From NCBI GenBank assembly GCA_949358305.1, contig OX442315.1, positions 26,686,427-26,750,426 on the forward strand: a stretch of DNA of 64,000 nt, written 5' to 3'. The notes under the pieces are model-generated. The model saw only the letters and a program-made list of their open reading frames with translations, did no database searches and had not been told where the DNA came from. Below are positions 28,288 to 40,983 of the stretch, piece by piece (position 1 is the first letter of the stretch; each line of letters opens with the position of its first letter). The position numbers were made by a program, and so were the translations under genes. This DNA is from Strigamia acuminata. Taxonomy: Eukaryota > Arthropoda > Chilopoda > Geophilomorpha > Linotaeniidae.

Positions 28288-31200
28288 TCATTTGTTCTCC
28301 TCTTCGTTTTCCGACACTTCTTCATCCTGATTCACTGAAGGCACATTCTCTTCATCATTAGCTTTCCCATCCAATGACTCAGCTTTACTTTTGCATCTTT
28401 CTTCATCCTCCTCACCAATTTCTTCGTCTCCATCATCATCGTCATCATCGTTATCCCCATAGTCATCCTCCTCGTCGTCAACATCATCATCCCCAAGCTC
28501 ATTTTCATTCTCTTCGAAATCATCCGCTTGGTTTCCGTTTCCATCTCCATCTCCATCTCCATCTTCGTCGTACTCGTCCGCTTGATTGCCATCTCCATCT
28601 TCATTTTCCATCATATCCTCCCACATTTTCTCATCTTCTTGTTCGTGTTTTTGTTGCATGTGTTTCCTCAAATTACTCGGAGTAGAGAAAGCGCTGTTGG
28701 GGCACATTACACATCTGTAGGGTCGTTCAGGCGCAGTACGATTATCAGGATCCCCGGCGACCCCTCCGTGCTTCCTTACCAGATGACGATCGCAATTTGA
28801 CTTAGTGGTAAACAACAGCGGGCAGTATTGACATTTAAATGGCTTTTGTCCCGTGTGGGTGAGGATATGTCGTCGCAGCGAACTGGTCCAGGGAAACCGT
28901 CGTGCGCAGAACGGACAGGACACTCGGTGCGGCGCATTTGTGTACGCCGATCTCTTCACTTCTCCTTTCCCTTCTTCGTTCCGCCTTTGATTCGTTTCTT
29001 TGTTCGTTTCAGCTTGTCGAAATATTTCCTGAATGTTTTGCGCCGTCGCAGTGTCGAGAAGCCGCGAAACGCTCACCAAATCTTGAGCATGTTCCTGCAC
29101 CTCGCTGCTCGCCTCCTTTTTCAACTGAACCCCACCAGCTTGACCCTTCTCGTCGCCCGAACTCGCCGCAGTAATCGCCAATCGCTGCCGGATCTGCTGC
29201 GAAATGGCCTCTTTCACCTGATTCGATATAGGTTTCAACAAACTCGATTCCTGATTGGCCCTAGGAAGCAGTGGACGCGAATTCGACGAAGATGACAGAC
29301 TCGGTTTACGACCCCGCGACCTCATCATCCACTGATCGGGATGCTGCTGTTTGATATGTCTTTCCATGTTGGATCGTAACGTGAATCCAGCGTCGCAATG
29401 ATCGCATTTGAAAGGTCTCTCGGTGCGGTAACGCTTCTGCTTCTGCTTCTGCTTCTTCACCAGCGCCCCGGCGCTCAGTGATCCCTGCTTGGTCAAATTG
29501 GCGGCCACGGGAGACGGACAAGTCGATTTCGACGCTCGAGTCACGTCGATGGAGCAAAGAGACGAGGGCGAGGGCGAGGACGAGATGGTCGAACCGGGAG
29601 ACAGTTCGGGAGCGGAGAGGGGATTTTGGTAGGAAAACGAATTGCACAGACTTCGACAGACAAAAGGCGAGGTTTGCACTCGGATGCCGGGCGGGGGCGG
29701 TAAATGGGAGTAGGAGGAGGACGAGGATGCGGACGGGGTGGGAATGTGGATGGTCGGTTGGTTGATCTTTGGTAGACGGGGCGGCGAATTATCTTTATTC
29801 ATTCCGGCCGATTTCTTCAGCGTCAAATCCACAGGATGGACGGCCAAATCCAACGGCTCCTCTTGCAAAGGCACTTCGGCCAAACTTCTCGTGCTCCAAC
29901 TGACCAGTGCTTCCACGCTGCTCATTTCCATGTCGGACAGCGAAGTGTCGGGAATGGGGACGATCGGATCGAGCAGCGGGGGGCCCGGAGACACGGACAA
30001 GGCTGGAGAGTGCATTCCATCGTTTTCGTTTCCAGAGCGCTCGTCTTCCGCATCGCCATCGTCGTCGTCTCTCCCTTCTTTCCCCGGCGCCATGAGCGTG
30101 TCGGAATAACAGCACCAAATGCTCTCCTCCACGTTATCTTTCAACTCGGTGTGTTGCTTCTGCACGTGTCTGTAGCAATTATTCTTGGTAGAAAACCCCA
30201 TGTGACACTGCCGACACTGGAACGGCTTGCGAGCGCAACTGCTGTGCAGCGAGCGCAAATGGTGGCGCAGGATTCGGTAGAACTTGAAGTCCACGTTGCA
30301 ATATTTGCACACTGTGTCGGGGCAATGAAAACTATTGAGCGTGTTTTCAGGATCGTGCAACTGAGGTTTCTGTTCCATGGCGCTGCAAATCTCTTGTTTG
30401 TTGTGTTTGCCGTGCCTTTTGCGCATGTGGCGCTCGCAGTTGGCCTTGGTGGTGAAGGCGTACTGACACAAGCGACACAAGAAAGGTCTTTCGCCGTTGT
30501 GCGTTCGCAAATGTCGAAGCAAAGTGCTCTTGTCTATGCTCGTGTACGAGCACATGTTGCATCGATAAGGCGACATGCCCAGATGGCTTCGGTTGTGACC
30601 TTTGAGCGCCCGCAGGTTCGGAAACACCAGAGGACATAACTTGCAAGGAAAACGTCCCGGATGGATCGAGTTCATGGAATGCGACGTTGAAGTGGCCGCC
30701 TGCTCGCTCACGTCGGAAGGCATCTTCGGACTGGCGGTGGCCGAATCGGCGGTGGCGGGCGATTCGGGATTGACGGCCAATCCTCTTCGCGGCGAGGACG
30801 ACGAGGCGGAAACGGAGTTTGCGCTTCCGTTCATGTTGGACAACAATGCGGGGCATGTGGTCAAGGACAGGATACTCTGAATGTCGGCGAAATCTTCTCC
30901 GTCAGAGGTCAGGTTGGAGCAGCTTCCCCAACTGCGGCTGCTTTTGTTGCAGGGCATTCCGTGCGTGAAGTAAGCGGGGTTTTCGTACGGTTCTTCGGCA
31001 CGTCGTTCCTCCTTTGTCGGGGTCGTGTTGGCTTGCAGGCCCAAGACCGCCAGAAAGTTCTCCTTGTCCGCAAAGGGCACTTGAAGGCACTCGACTCCTT
31101 CGCACTGATGATGATTGACGAGATGATTAGTGTGGGATTTCAAATGCATTTTTAAGGCACTGCCGCATGGAAAAGCCTTTTTACATTGCGGACACTCAAA

Positions 31201-34200
31201 TATGTGAAAGGCGCTGCTGGGTCGTCGCGCATTCTTCTCGCAAAACGCCTTGGCCACCACGGCGAACTTGGCGCTCGAAAAATCGAGGAACGTGAGGTCT
31301 TGAAAGCCGACTAGAGTCGCGTTTTGCGTCTGCTTCACCGCCGCATCCTTCTTGACGCCGTTTCGCTTGACATGCGCCACGTACTGATGTCGATTAAGGC
31401 CCCTGTAGTTTCGGAAAGTGAGGTTGCATTCGTGGCATTTGAATACGTAGTCGGGATGGGTTTCCAAGTGCGTTTGCAATCCGTATTTGCATAAGAATCC
31501 TTTACTGCAAACGGGACAATGTAGTTGTTCTTCGACTTCTTCTCCCGTGTTTTCCATCTGTCCGCTTCCTCCTTCCTCGTTCGTGGTCATCTCGTCTTCC
31601 TCGACCTCGACCTCGACGCCCGAGCTTTTCTTGGCAGGCACGGCGGATTCGTCGTCGGGCCGCGGACTCGCGGCCAGTCGTTTCGTTGGTGTTCGAATTC
31701 GCGGTTCGTCCTCTACGTTGCGATTGTTTGCACTCGAGGAGCTCTCTCCGTGATGGGTGCGCATGTGCCTGTGCATGTTACCGTTGGTGGTGAAGGCCAT
31801 ATTGCATCGACTGCATTTGAAGGGACGTTCCCCCGAGTGGACGAGCATGTGTCGATCGAGCGAACTTGCCGAGCTCAAAGTTTTGGCGCACAAACTGCAA
31901 GTGTGCGTTGTCGTGTGTTCCTCCGAGTTGTGCATGCGTATATGGACGGTGAAGTCGTGTTGCGTTTCTAACTCCTTCATGCACACGGGACACTCAAACG
32001 ACGTCAAAAGACTCTAATAAAATAAATTTTAAATAACAAAAAAAATTAGTATTTAAATTTAATCATTTTTAAAAAAAAAAAAAAAAGCACTTTTAACTCA
32101 CATTTCCCTGAGTACATGACTTAATCTTTGGACTCGACGCCTTGACATTTGAGTTTTCCACTTCTTCATCATCCACGACATCACCACTCTCTCCTCCCTC
32201 TAAACTGGAATGATTGTGTTCCACTTCCTCCTCCAACTCTTCGTCGTCTTCCTCCTCTTCGTCGACTGAAACAAACAAATTAAAAATTGTATTTTAAAAA
32301 AATAATAATGATAATTATGAATTTTTTCTTTCTTTCTTTCTTTTTAAAATTAAGCATTTCAACCTTGTAATAACAACAAACATCTAATTTTCACCCATCG
32401 TGCAAAAATAAGAATTCCCCCTCGCCAGAAAGATCACGCCAGATAATATCGATCAAAAACACTAGACATGAGGATCACATTAACTGCCAACCACAACTGC
32501 AACATGTCAACATCAACTGCGCATGCTTCAAACTACACAAGGGCAGGCAGCCAGCCAGCCAGGACTAGAGAAGTCAAGCTCCAACCTGTTTTCTCCCAAT
32601 TTCGCCGTGTTCGTTAATCGTTTCGCCCCTACTTTACAATCATCTCGCATGTGCACGCGAGTCAATCACTAGGGCGCGCGTTATTCTATCACCACGTTGC
32701 TCTTGGCAACCTACATTGATCCTCCCGATGTTTTTTAATGATCAACCGTTGCCATGACAACCGCAAACCAAGCACAACATCCTGCACACGCCGCCCCTAT
32801 CACATCAAGGGGAGTGCACCTTGATCCGGGTTCTTCCAAACCACCTTTAAAAACACCTGCAGGGGTCACCCAACCATGATCGCAATACAAAACAGAGATG
32901 AGGAAAAAAAAAAAAAAAAAAAAAAACTTTTTTCTAGCCTTTAACGTTGCGTAAATTGTTAAATCGGTGATTTCCGAGCTGAAAATTGAAACATACGGAT
33001 GATGTTTCGATGTCATCACTCCATGATTCACATCGCACGTTACTTATTAATGAGGCGAGAGAGGGGAAAATATAAAAGCTCCCAACCACCTTTCTACGTC
33101 ATGCGTCGAAATGGGGGCGGGAAATTAGTGAAAAAGTACACAGATTCATCCAATACAGTTGTCGTGACGACCAACTTCAGGTGTGGAATCGATACGAAAC
33201 GGCCATCGACGCCTGTACAACACATCTCTGCACGAATTCAACTCGCTGACCAAATAAATAAATACAAATAATTCCGAATGTTTATCACACCCAAACACAA
33301 CCATCTCGAGATAAAATATGAATTATTGATACTAACTAATGGAAAAATGGAATAATAATAAAAAAAAAATGTGAAAACGGGGGGGAAAACGAGACACATT
33401 TTAATACCAAATTTCCTCGACATCCCATTTTGATTCACAGCCAAAATAAATTTCCATTTAAAAAAAAAAAAAACAATCAATCTTTCAAATTATTTTTTTT
33501 AAAAAAATGTGTATATATTACCATTAGACTCCAACCCTATGCAAAGCAAAAAGACAAAAGACTATCCATCATCATCATCATCATCATTGCATCAACTCGT
33601 GCCACGTGAGATTAATAACCTCTCTACTCTGCACTCCCTTCTCACACAATTTGCACACTTCCTGTCAATACCCGCTTTTGTATGCAACTCGTTGCCTTGA
33701 CGACCATCTGCAGCATCTGTACACAACACTACAGGTACAAAAAAAAATTAAACAAAAAAAAAATTTACCCCACACATTTTTCCTTCCTCCAAAGACCTCA
33801 CAAAGCCGTATTGTAATTAATAAATTCGCCAAATAAATAAATAAAACCGCCATTTTTTCCCCCTTCAATTTTCAAACAGGAAAAACCCGGCGTTTCACAA
33901 CAAGTCTCTTTTCTCAGAAGACCGAGGAAAAGGACAAGTGTTTTTTTTTTTAATTTTTTTATTTTTTCGAAATGAAACATTTGAAATTGGGGTTGGCAAA
34001 AACCCTGCTAAGGAAGTTGGACCGGATGACCACTGGCCACCCATATCTAAAAATAGCTGCACATTTACCACCAATGTCGCCAGAGTAAAACGACGCAAGT
34101 AAACACAAATAAAGGACCCACTCGTGTTTATTTGTTTCTCCCCTTCTCTTTTGTTTATTCCCTTTGCTTTCTTTCCCCCCTTGAATTCATTAGCACCATC

Positions 34201-37200
34201 GTCATCGTCATCATCATCGTCATCGTCGTCCATTAGGGTCCTTGATCTCCAATTTAGGGAGAAAAATATACTGAGCAGGTGATTCGCATGAAGAAACAAC
34301 CAACGCCCACGCCAGTTTCTTTTCTTTCTTTTTTTCTGGCAATCCTTTGAGACCTTGGAAAGGGGAAAAAAATATTTCGGATGTTTCTTTTCCTCATCTC
34401 CAAGGTAACCATCGAGTTACAGATAGATACACATGTGGTGCGTTCTGTGTTGTGGGGATCAAACGCTGCAATCAGGAACGTTTACAACAAATTTAAAACA
34501 AATTGCTTGTAATTCGCAATTTCACGGAAATTCACTCTCTGAAAAATAAATAACTAATCGATTTTTTTTTATCCGATAGAAATGCATAAACTATACTGTC
34601 ATTTAACATATACTCGACGTGTTAATTTGTAGAAAATCGATTAAATCAACGATTTTTTACTTTAAAATAAAAAAAATCGATTATTTATTTACTTTTTAAA
34701 AATTATCATTCCAAAAAAAATTTATTTATTGTTTTTAAAAATCGATTTTTTTCGACATTGTGAACACACTTTTTCTCTTCATTTTTTCACAAAATATCGT
34801 TTTGTTTTAAAACATCGATAAATTCGAATCGATTATGAGCAGAAACCTTTTAGCCAAAACGGAAATTTTCAAATCATAATCCCTTTTGTTTCCATTCACA
34901 AAATCAAAAAAAAAATCTCATGATCTCATTTCTGGGTGTGTCCCAACCACCAACCCCATCTCACATGATGAGGAGCTAAAGGATCAGGTCAGAATGAGTA
35001 ATTTAATAACAAACTGCATCCTAGAGAAGCCGAAGCCGAAGCCAAGCCCAAAACTGGAATGGGAGAATGAGGAAGAGAGAAAGGTGTGTCCACTACAACT
35101 CGCATGCCAAAAGAAGCAAAAAAAAAATCACAACCACCTCGAACACCTCTCCTCCCATCGCAAAAACCCAACCAAACAAAAAAAATCCATAAAAACAATT
35201 GAAACAAACAAATTTTTAAGGTTAACGAGTCCGCGTCCACTCAAGGTCGCAAAACCGCCCTCTATGCTCGCCTATCTGCACAAATTCATAAATAGGTGAT
35301 CCACGTGTGCAACCAACCACCCATCATGCTCTATTTTCCCTCTCCGTACAGCCAAAATCCGAACCTTCAACCGCATCCTTGAGGCGAACGCACCCAAATG
35401 CAAACACCTGGGTCGTCCAGCGAAATGATAGTGAAGAATCCAAGAGGCCAGCGAACTGACCTCACCTTAAAGGACAAGGGCGTCTCCATTTACGTATAAA
35501 CTACGCGCACCCACAACTTTTGCCAACGAATTTCCACGTGCAATTTTTCCATTGGTCCAAAACTCCCAAATTGGTAACGCGCTGCGTTCCTCTCACTGTC
35601 ATTATTGTAACATCGCAGTACCCATTTATGGGAGGAGGGTTGCATCAACGTGAGAAAAAGTCGGGCTGCTTTTCACCTGAGAAAAAGATGAGGGGGGAAA
35701 GGGAATTGTGGGAAACACAACCCAATTCTGCCCCGTCGCAATGGGGAGGATGTTGACAGGGTTGGTTGAGGTTGGGGATGAGGATGGGGGGGTATATAAA
35801 TGTCAGTGCGCGCCCTTTTGCTGCAAAGGAGAGAGAGATGAGGAGGGTGTAGGGATGATTGAGGGGAGGAAGAATGGGCAAAGAGATTTGGACCCAATTT
35901 GATGGATGCTCCAATTGGGGCGTGGGTGGAGATGTAAAGTGATGATGATCAAATGATGATGATGAGCAGAGATGACGAGTCAATGTTAAAAAAATGAATA
36001 AGGCAAAATGGGCGTTGGCTTTTATTATGCAGCATCCAATTCCAGAAATACTTTTTAAAATTTCATCACGTGTAATAATTGGAGCTTGTAATTATGTGAT
36101 GAAATGTTTTAGAATTTTTTAGCTAAAAGATAAATTAAAAAAATATTAAATGCTTTTCTGGTTTATCTCGTTGCAAGGAACAAAGTCCTCCCACTGCAAA
36201 TCTCAGGTCAAATTGCTCAAGATTAGAAGGTTGATGAGAAATAGGGAAAGGTAAAGAAGAAGTGATAATTTAAAAAAAAAAAAAAAACTTTTATTTATTA
36301 AAGTGACCTCTTTTTCATTTTTTTCCCCATCAATTTTACGTCTCTGCATTAAGTGTTTCATAATCAACAAAAAATATTCAAAAATGCAAATCCGGATGTA
36401 AAAATTCTCTCGTGATTTTTTTTTTATGATATACCAAACAATATTGAAAGGTATAAAACATATTAAAAAAAAAAAAAACATCCGGATGTAATTCATAGCT
36501 CCGCCATTTTCCATATTACGAGTTTGCATGACGACGCGAAACTCTCCTGCCACATTTGGTTCGAATCATACCAACATCATCATCATCACAAAAAAAATGA
36601 TATAACTTTTAACTTAACATTAACATGCGAACTGCTACGTCGCAACTCAAAAAAAAAAAAGAAAAAAAGAAAAAAGAAACCCACAAATCCGGTTTTTGAC
36701 GAATTCGCACACACTTACAACAAAATAAATTCGAAGGTCTCAATCCAGCCTCCTCTTCCCAATCCCATACAAACCCCCTCAATACATCAACCTTTTCCTA
36801 ATTGACCTAAAAAAATTACCATAACTTACCATTAAAATACTAAACTTTCATCCCCTTCATTAACCAGTCGCACAAATTACAAAACCTGATTTCAAAAAGA
36901 ATAAAAAAAATAAATAAACCCAATCACAACAGACAAACATCAGACAATTATTTCCTCCCTTTACACCGAATCAAAATTCAAAATCATGCAACCACTACCT
37001 TTATTCATGATAACATTACATAAATAATATAATAAATAAAAAAAAAATAAAAAAAAAAAAAATCCCCATCCTCGCCACCTGTACATATAACCAAACTCAG
37101 ACAAACGTACCACCCATTCCGCTTCCCGAGCTCCCACCCTCCTTCCTCCTTCAAACTTTACTCAGCATCCAAGGTCCAACCGCAGTAAAACTTTTACGCC

Positions 37201-40200
37201 TTACTTAAAATATTCCCGCAAAACATTAAAACCAATTCAAATCATAAAAAGAACAACAAATCCCCAACAAATGAAAAAACAAAAAAAACAAAAATCCCCC
37301 TCATTCATCCACGACCCAAAAACAAACAAATAAAAAGTATGCGCCATTACTCCCTCTATCTCCTACTGGTACCAGGAGAGGATCAATCCATTCTTGCAGC
37401 GCACCAAGCTCCAGGGGACGCCAACTATCAACACATCCCCTTCCCATCCTTCAACATACTTTGCAACACCAATCAAACCCCCCTACCGCCAATCCGCGGC
37501 GTTGACCTTGCACTTGCATCCACGTCGAAAGATCACTCTTCCACTCCACCCCTTTAGTCACCCATTAATACTCTAGTTTCAGGACGCTCGTTACGAATCA
37601 ACACCGACCGATCCTTCAACGATCCCAACCGCACGTACGCATGCGTGGGTTAATTTCAGGAACCCCAGATAAGAGGAGGAGAAAAAAAAATATATTATCT
37701 ATCTCGTCTTGCACGTGTCTGTTTTCTCATCCATCAGTGAACAAAACTTCTTCCTCATCCCTCCACTCCGACAATGGCTTCGCCTCACCTGGCTGCTACC
37801 TTGCAGGCTCCACCTGGATTCACCTCAAGTGATGCTGGCCAACCGCCGTTTCCCTAGCAACAAGCACATGACTTACACACACCTGTGCTCGCACACAAAA
37901 CACACAACGGGGGCTCGGCAACTCCTCTTTTACCTGTCGTCATACAAATCCTTTTTTCCTTTTATGAATCATTCACAACTCGCATATCTTGTTGTCCTTT
38001 CGCGAGTATCCATGGCAACCATCACCGTTCGTGATGATATCAAGGGACAAAAATCAACTCGAATAGATTTTTGATACAAAAAAAAAAAATAAATAAAAAA
38101 AAAATTCTTTCTAAATTTAATTTTTTTTTATTTTATCATTAATTTCTCGATTTATTTCAGGTGAGATTTCATTTTTATTCCCCGAATTTCCTCTCTTTTT
38201 TTCTTCCATTACGAACAAAGAAAGAAGTTAGGAAACGGGAATGAAAGGGAAACGAGATGACGAAGGGGAATAAAGAAAGGAAAAAAGAATAGAAAAAGGG
38301 TCGTCAGATGCCCATGAAACGCCGGGTCCCACACACCAATCTTTCACTACCGTTGTCAAGGCAACCACTACCACCACACAACGACTCGCACTCTTGTTTC
38401 GAACTTGACAACGGTTGCTAAGGTGATGCGTCTATTCAGTTGGCAGGCAGCACAGGTGAAACATGGGAGAAACGTTGCTGACGTGGCGGCGCCAATTCGA
38501 CCACCCACCCATTACTGCATCCTTCGCGTGGATTTATTTTTTCGACGCAATTTTTAAAAAAAAAAAATCCAAAATTTTTTCCAATTTAAAATTTTTTAAA
38601 ACAAAAAAAAAATTCCCCCCAAAAAAAAACAACAAAACTTGACAGTCAAAAAATTCCAATGTGACAAGGATAAAAGAAAGGCCAGCGTCTCTTCATTCAG
38701 ATGAGACGGAGCTGCTCTCATTGAAGCACAGGAGGTCACAGCACCTGGCACTTCCCGGGGACCCCCAGGCTAAAAAAGGTAGGAGAGATGGTGCCCTACA
38801 GGCAAGACTCACCGCGGCCACTGCCCACGTTCCCATGACAATATACTCAATTTAACAAGAGAAAATGTCATCAAGTCGACTCGAAATCAATTTAGAAATA
38901 AAACGAAAAATTATTCCAGATGGAAATATTTTTTCCCGCCTTAAAATCCAAAGTAAAGTGCAATAAAAAGAGTTAAAAATGAACTTTTTTTTCTTTTTTT
39001 TTTGTTTAGAGTTGAGTGAGCAACAGCATCCATCAGAAGTTGAGTGCAGCAGAGGGGAGTCACCTGCCCTAAGGGGGAATCTCGAGCAAGGAATCCAGGT
39101 ATTTCCTGACACCATCAACGTGGACCAAAGAGGAGGCTGCAAAACAACCCCAACCCTCTTCTTTAACCATTTGTGTGACGGTAGCCATATTGTTGCTTCA
39201 GTTTCCACACATCTGGCAGCATTTTCAACGAATTTTCGTTTTTTAAATAAAAAATTTAAATTATTTTCAACCATTTTGTTATCATCATCATCATTATTAT
39301 TATTATTAATTTTTTTTTTTTATATACGGTATATAAAAAAAAATATTTTTTTTTCTTCTATTTTCGATTTTTTCACGTGCGTAGACACACGATGACCTCA
39401 ACTCGGTCGCCCATCTTCCATCATCAGTCACCATCGAACCAGGTGTTTGCGAAAACGAATCCAACCGTTGTCGTAGCAACAATCATAACAGAGCATTGAT
39501 AATTTGGGCCGACTTCAATCCAAAGAGAGCCTCGACCACAGATAATGGCAGCAGAAAATTAATTATTTCACCCAAATAAAAAATATAAAAAAAAAATTAA
39601 CAAACAAAATAAAATAACCATATAAAAATAAACTAAAAAATATAAAATAATTTGAGAAGAAAACGAAAAAGGAAAATTGTACGAACTCACGCGAAAAGAA
39701 TCGATCTTCCCTTAGACACTCTAACCTCCACGAATAGCCTAAATGTATCGATGATTTAAGCAAACGACTACAACGAGGCGCGAACAGTCTTGACAACTTT
39801 TTTGCAGGTAAAAATCCTCAACCCGGGACTGCATAAACCACACCTGGCTGATCACGAGACCGACTGTCGTCATCTGTAATCTTGAGCCATCCGATACCAG
39901 CCTCAATCATACTTTAAGTGAATTAAAAATTCCCCAACTAACAAATTCAGATTATCATGGCGTCGAATTTGGTGTGTGAATAATAAAATGATGAAGAAGG
40001 AAGGCCACGCGACCACCGAGATCAAAGGATGATGCCACCTTCTCCCTCCCTCGGGACCTGCATCCGCCATTCCATCACATCCTCGCATTCGACTCCCATC
40101 TTTTATCCGACTTGGGCACGTTTACGTACAACCGAAACAATATTTCTACGCTTTAAACTCAGAATTAAGTACTTACATTTGATGGGTTTTGGATTCGATT

Positions 40201-40216
40201 GCTTTCGACGGGACAT
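28288..40216 (-). CDS. RREB1: RREB1/Hindsight-type multi-zinc-finger transcription factor
   Basis: Three coding exons read leftward: 40216-40177, 32265-32102 and 32013-28288. They join in frame (phase 1, then phase 0) to about 1,309 residues. RREB1 links Ras/MAPK signalling to transcription; Drosophila Hindsight is its relative. Exon 1 encodes MSRRKQSNPKPIK, a NuRD-recruitment motif, and exon 2 is very acidic. The large exon has about 15 C2H2 fingers. Runs such as CSLCAKTL..HMLVHSGERPFKC, TTNGNMHRHM, CPDTVC and CPFCARRFPW follow the order of vertebrate RREB1. PLDLA and PVDLT near residue 785 resemble CtBP-binding PxDLS motifs. The C-terminus is a long Asp/Glu/Gly tail rather than the extra fingers of human RREB1 (about 1,690 residues). 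The first intron is 7.9 kb, unlike the short introns nearby. Linking exon 1 to exon 2 rests on splice phase and gene type; the large exon is certain. Confidence 0.88.
32102..32265 (-). CDS. RREB1: Acidic second coding exon of the RREB1-type gene
   Basis: On the minus strand the exon follows TTTGTTTCAG and starts with two bases that complete a split codon. It encodes 54 further codons rich in Asp and Glu (DEEEEDDEELEEEVEH and a second acidic block), then ends at AAT followed by GTGAGT, phase 0. It joins the zinc-finger exon at 32013, whose acceptor is ATTAG. FOG-family proteins also have an acidic stretch soon after their MSRRKQ start; the function of this region is not known. Confidence 0.8.
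32266..40176 (-). other. First intron of the RREB1-type gene, 7.9 kb
   Basis: No coding exon is recognisable. The intron holds several RFX X-box-like inverted repeats (near 32696, 32748, 37848, 38006, 38352 and 39467), an ATCGAT cluster (34557-34833), a G-poor stretch (about 36721-37320) and many long A-runs that read as T on the transcribed-sense strand. Trinucleotide CAT/CGT tracts occur near 33569 and 34200. The length and motif density suggest regulatory content. Confidence 0.6.
34557..34833. promoter_or_regulatory. Cluster of six ATCGAT sites
   Basis: ATCGAT occurs at 34557, 34636, 34676, 34741, 34814 and 34828, most within A-rich AAATCGATT contexts. Onecut/Cut-type homeodomain factors bind ATCGAT-like sites, and DREF binds the related TATCGATA. 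About 0.1 copies would be expected by chance in this length. Confidence 0.35.
40177..40216 (-). CDS. RREB1: Start exon of the RREB1-type gene with a NuRD-recruitment motif
   Basis: On the minus strand ATG at 40216 begins MSRRKQSNPKPIK plus one base, followed by GTAAGT, a consensus donor in phase 1. The first downstream minus-strand exon that accepts this phase is the acidic exon at 32265, which starts with two bases of a split codon. A canonical NRF1 element lies 89-100 bases upstream, as expected near a transcription start. It resembles the exon at 22169-22208 in length, phase and protein sequence. Confidence 0.75.
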
Positions 40217-40983
40217 TACGAGTTCTGCAAGTCGCTTTCATCACCGGCACAAGTTCACCCGATTCTAAACAAACTCTTCTGACTCTGCAAGTCGAGACGC
40301 CCCACGCGCATGCGCACTCCTTTTTCTGCGCAGGTGGTCCAACGAGGGCGCCACTAGTCGATCGCGAACACGTCATTTCTCTTACCACGTAATTTGTTGT
40401 CCCGGGAACACGCAGCGAAGGAAATTTAACACGGAAGCATTCATCGTCCAGGATATTTTTCACAATATTTTTAATATTCAAACTGATAGCAAGGCGCCTC
40501 GACCAGTCTCTTTTTTTTTTTCTTCCATTTTTTATTTATTTTTATTTTTCAAACGAAACTATTTGTTTAATATTTAATCAATACAATATCAAAAACAAGA
40601 CATTTGTTCTACATATATTGCTCCATAGGAGAGAAAGAAATGCTTTAAATTGATATTTTTTAAAAAAACGTACAAAATACAACAAAAAAACTACAATTAA
40701 AGTAATTACTGACCTATAAAGTAATGGATGAAAGAAAAGAAAATATTCATTTTAATTATTTAAATTTATAAATTTAAATCGTCGTAAAAAAAAAAAAAAA
40801 AAAAAAAAAACAAAAACAAATCAATAAACATAACTAAATGATGCAGCAGTGTAATCAAATCCTTAGATTCATAAGCGATATTTGTAAAATTATAAAACAA
40901 AGAATAAAACAAGAAACAATTCGGTGTATTTTTTCAATAATAAGAAGTGGACAATATCAACTTGTTCGTCAACACTTGAAACG
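40217..40983 (-). promoter_or_regulatory. RREB1 promoter and RBM12 3' UTR region
   Basis: The proximal part (about 40217-40500) should carry the RREB1 promoter and 5' UTR. It contains CGCGCATGCGCA at 40305-40316, a perfect NRF1 element typical of housekeeping promoters. The distal part is AT-rich and should be the RBM12 3' UTR; TTTATT near 40529 reads AATAAA on the minus strand. The two genes are in tandem, less than 0.8 kb apart. Confidence 0.5.

Noticed and set aside
28374-31971. Several plus-strand open frames of 90-267 codons
   Set aside because: All are antisense to the RREB1 large exon and have no domain of their own.
32005-32007. Apparent TTG start of the RREB1 large open frame
   Set aside because: The frame continues from a splice acceptor at 32013; the true start is the ATG exon at 40216.
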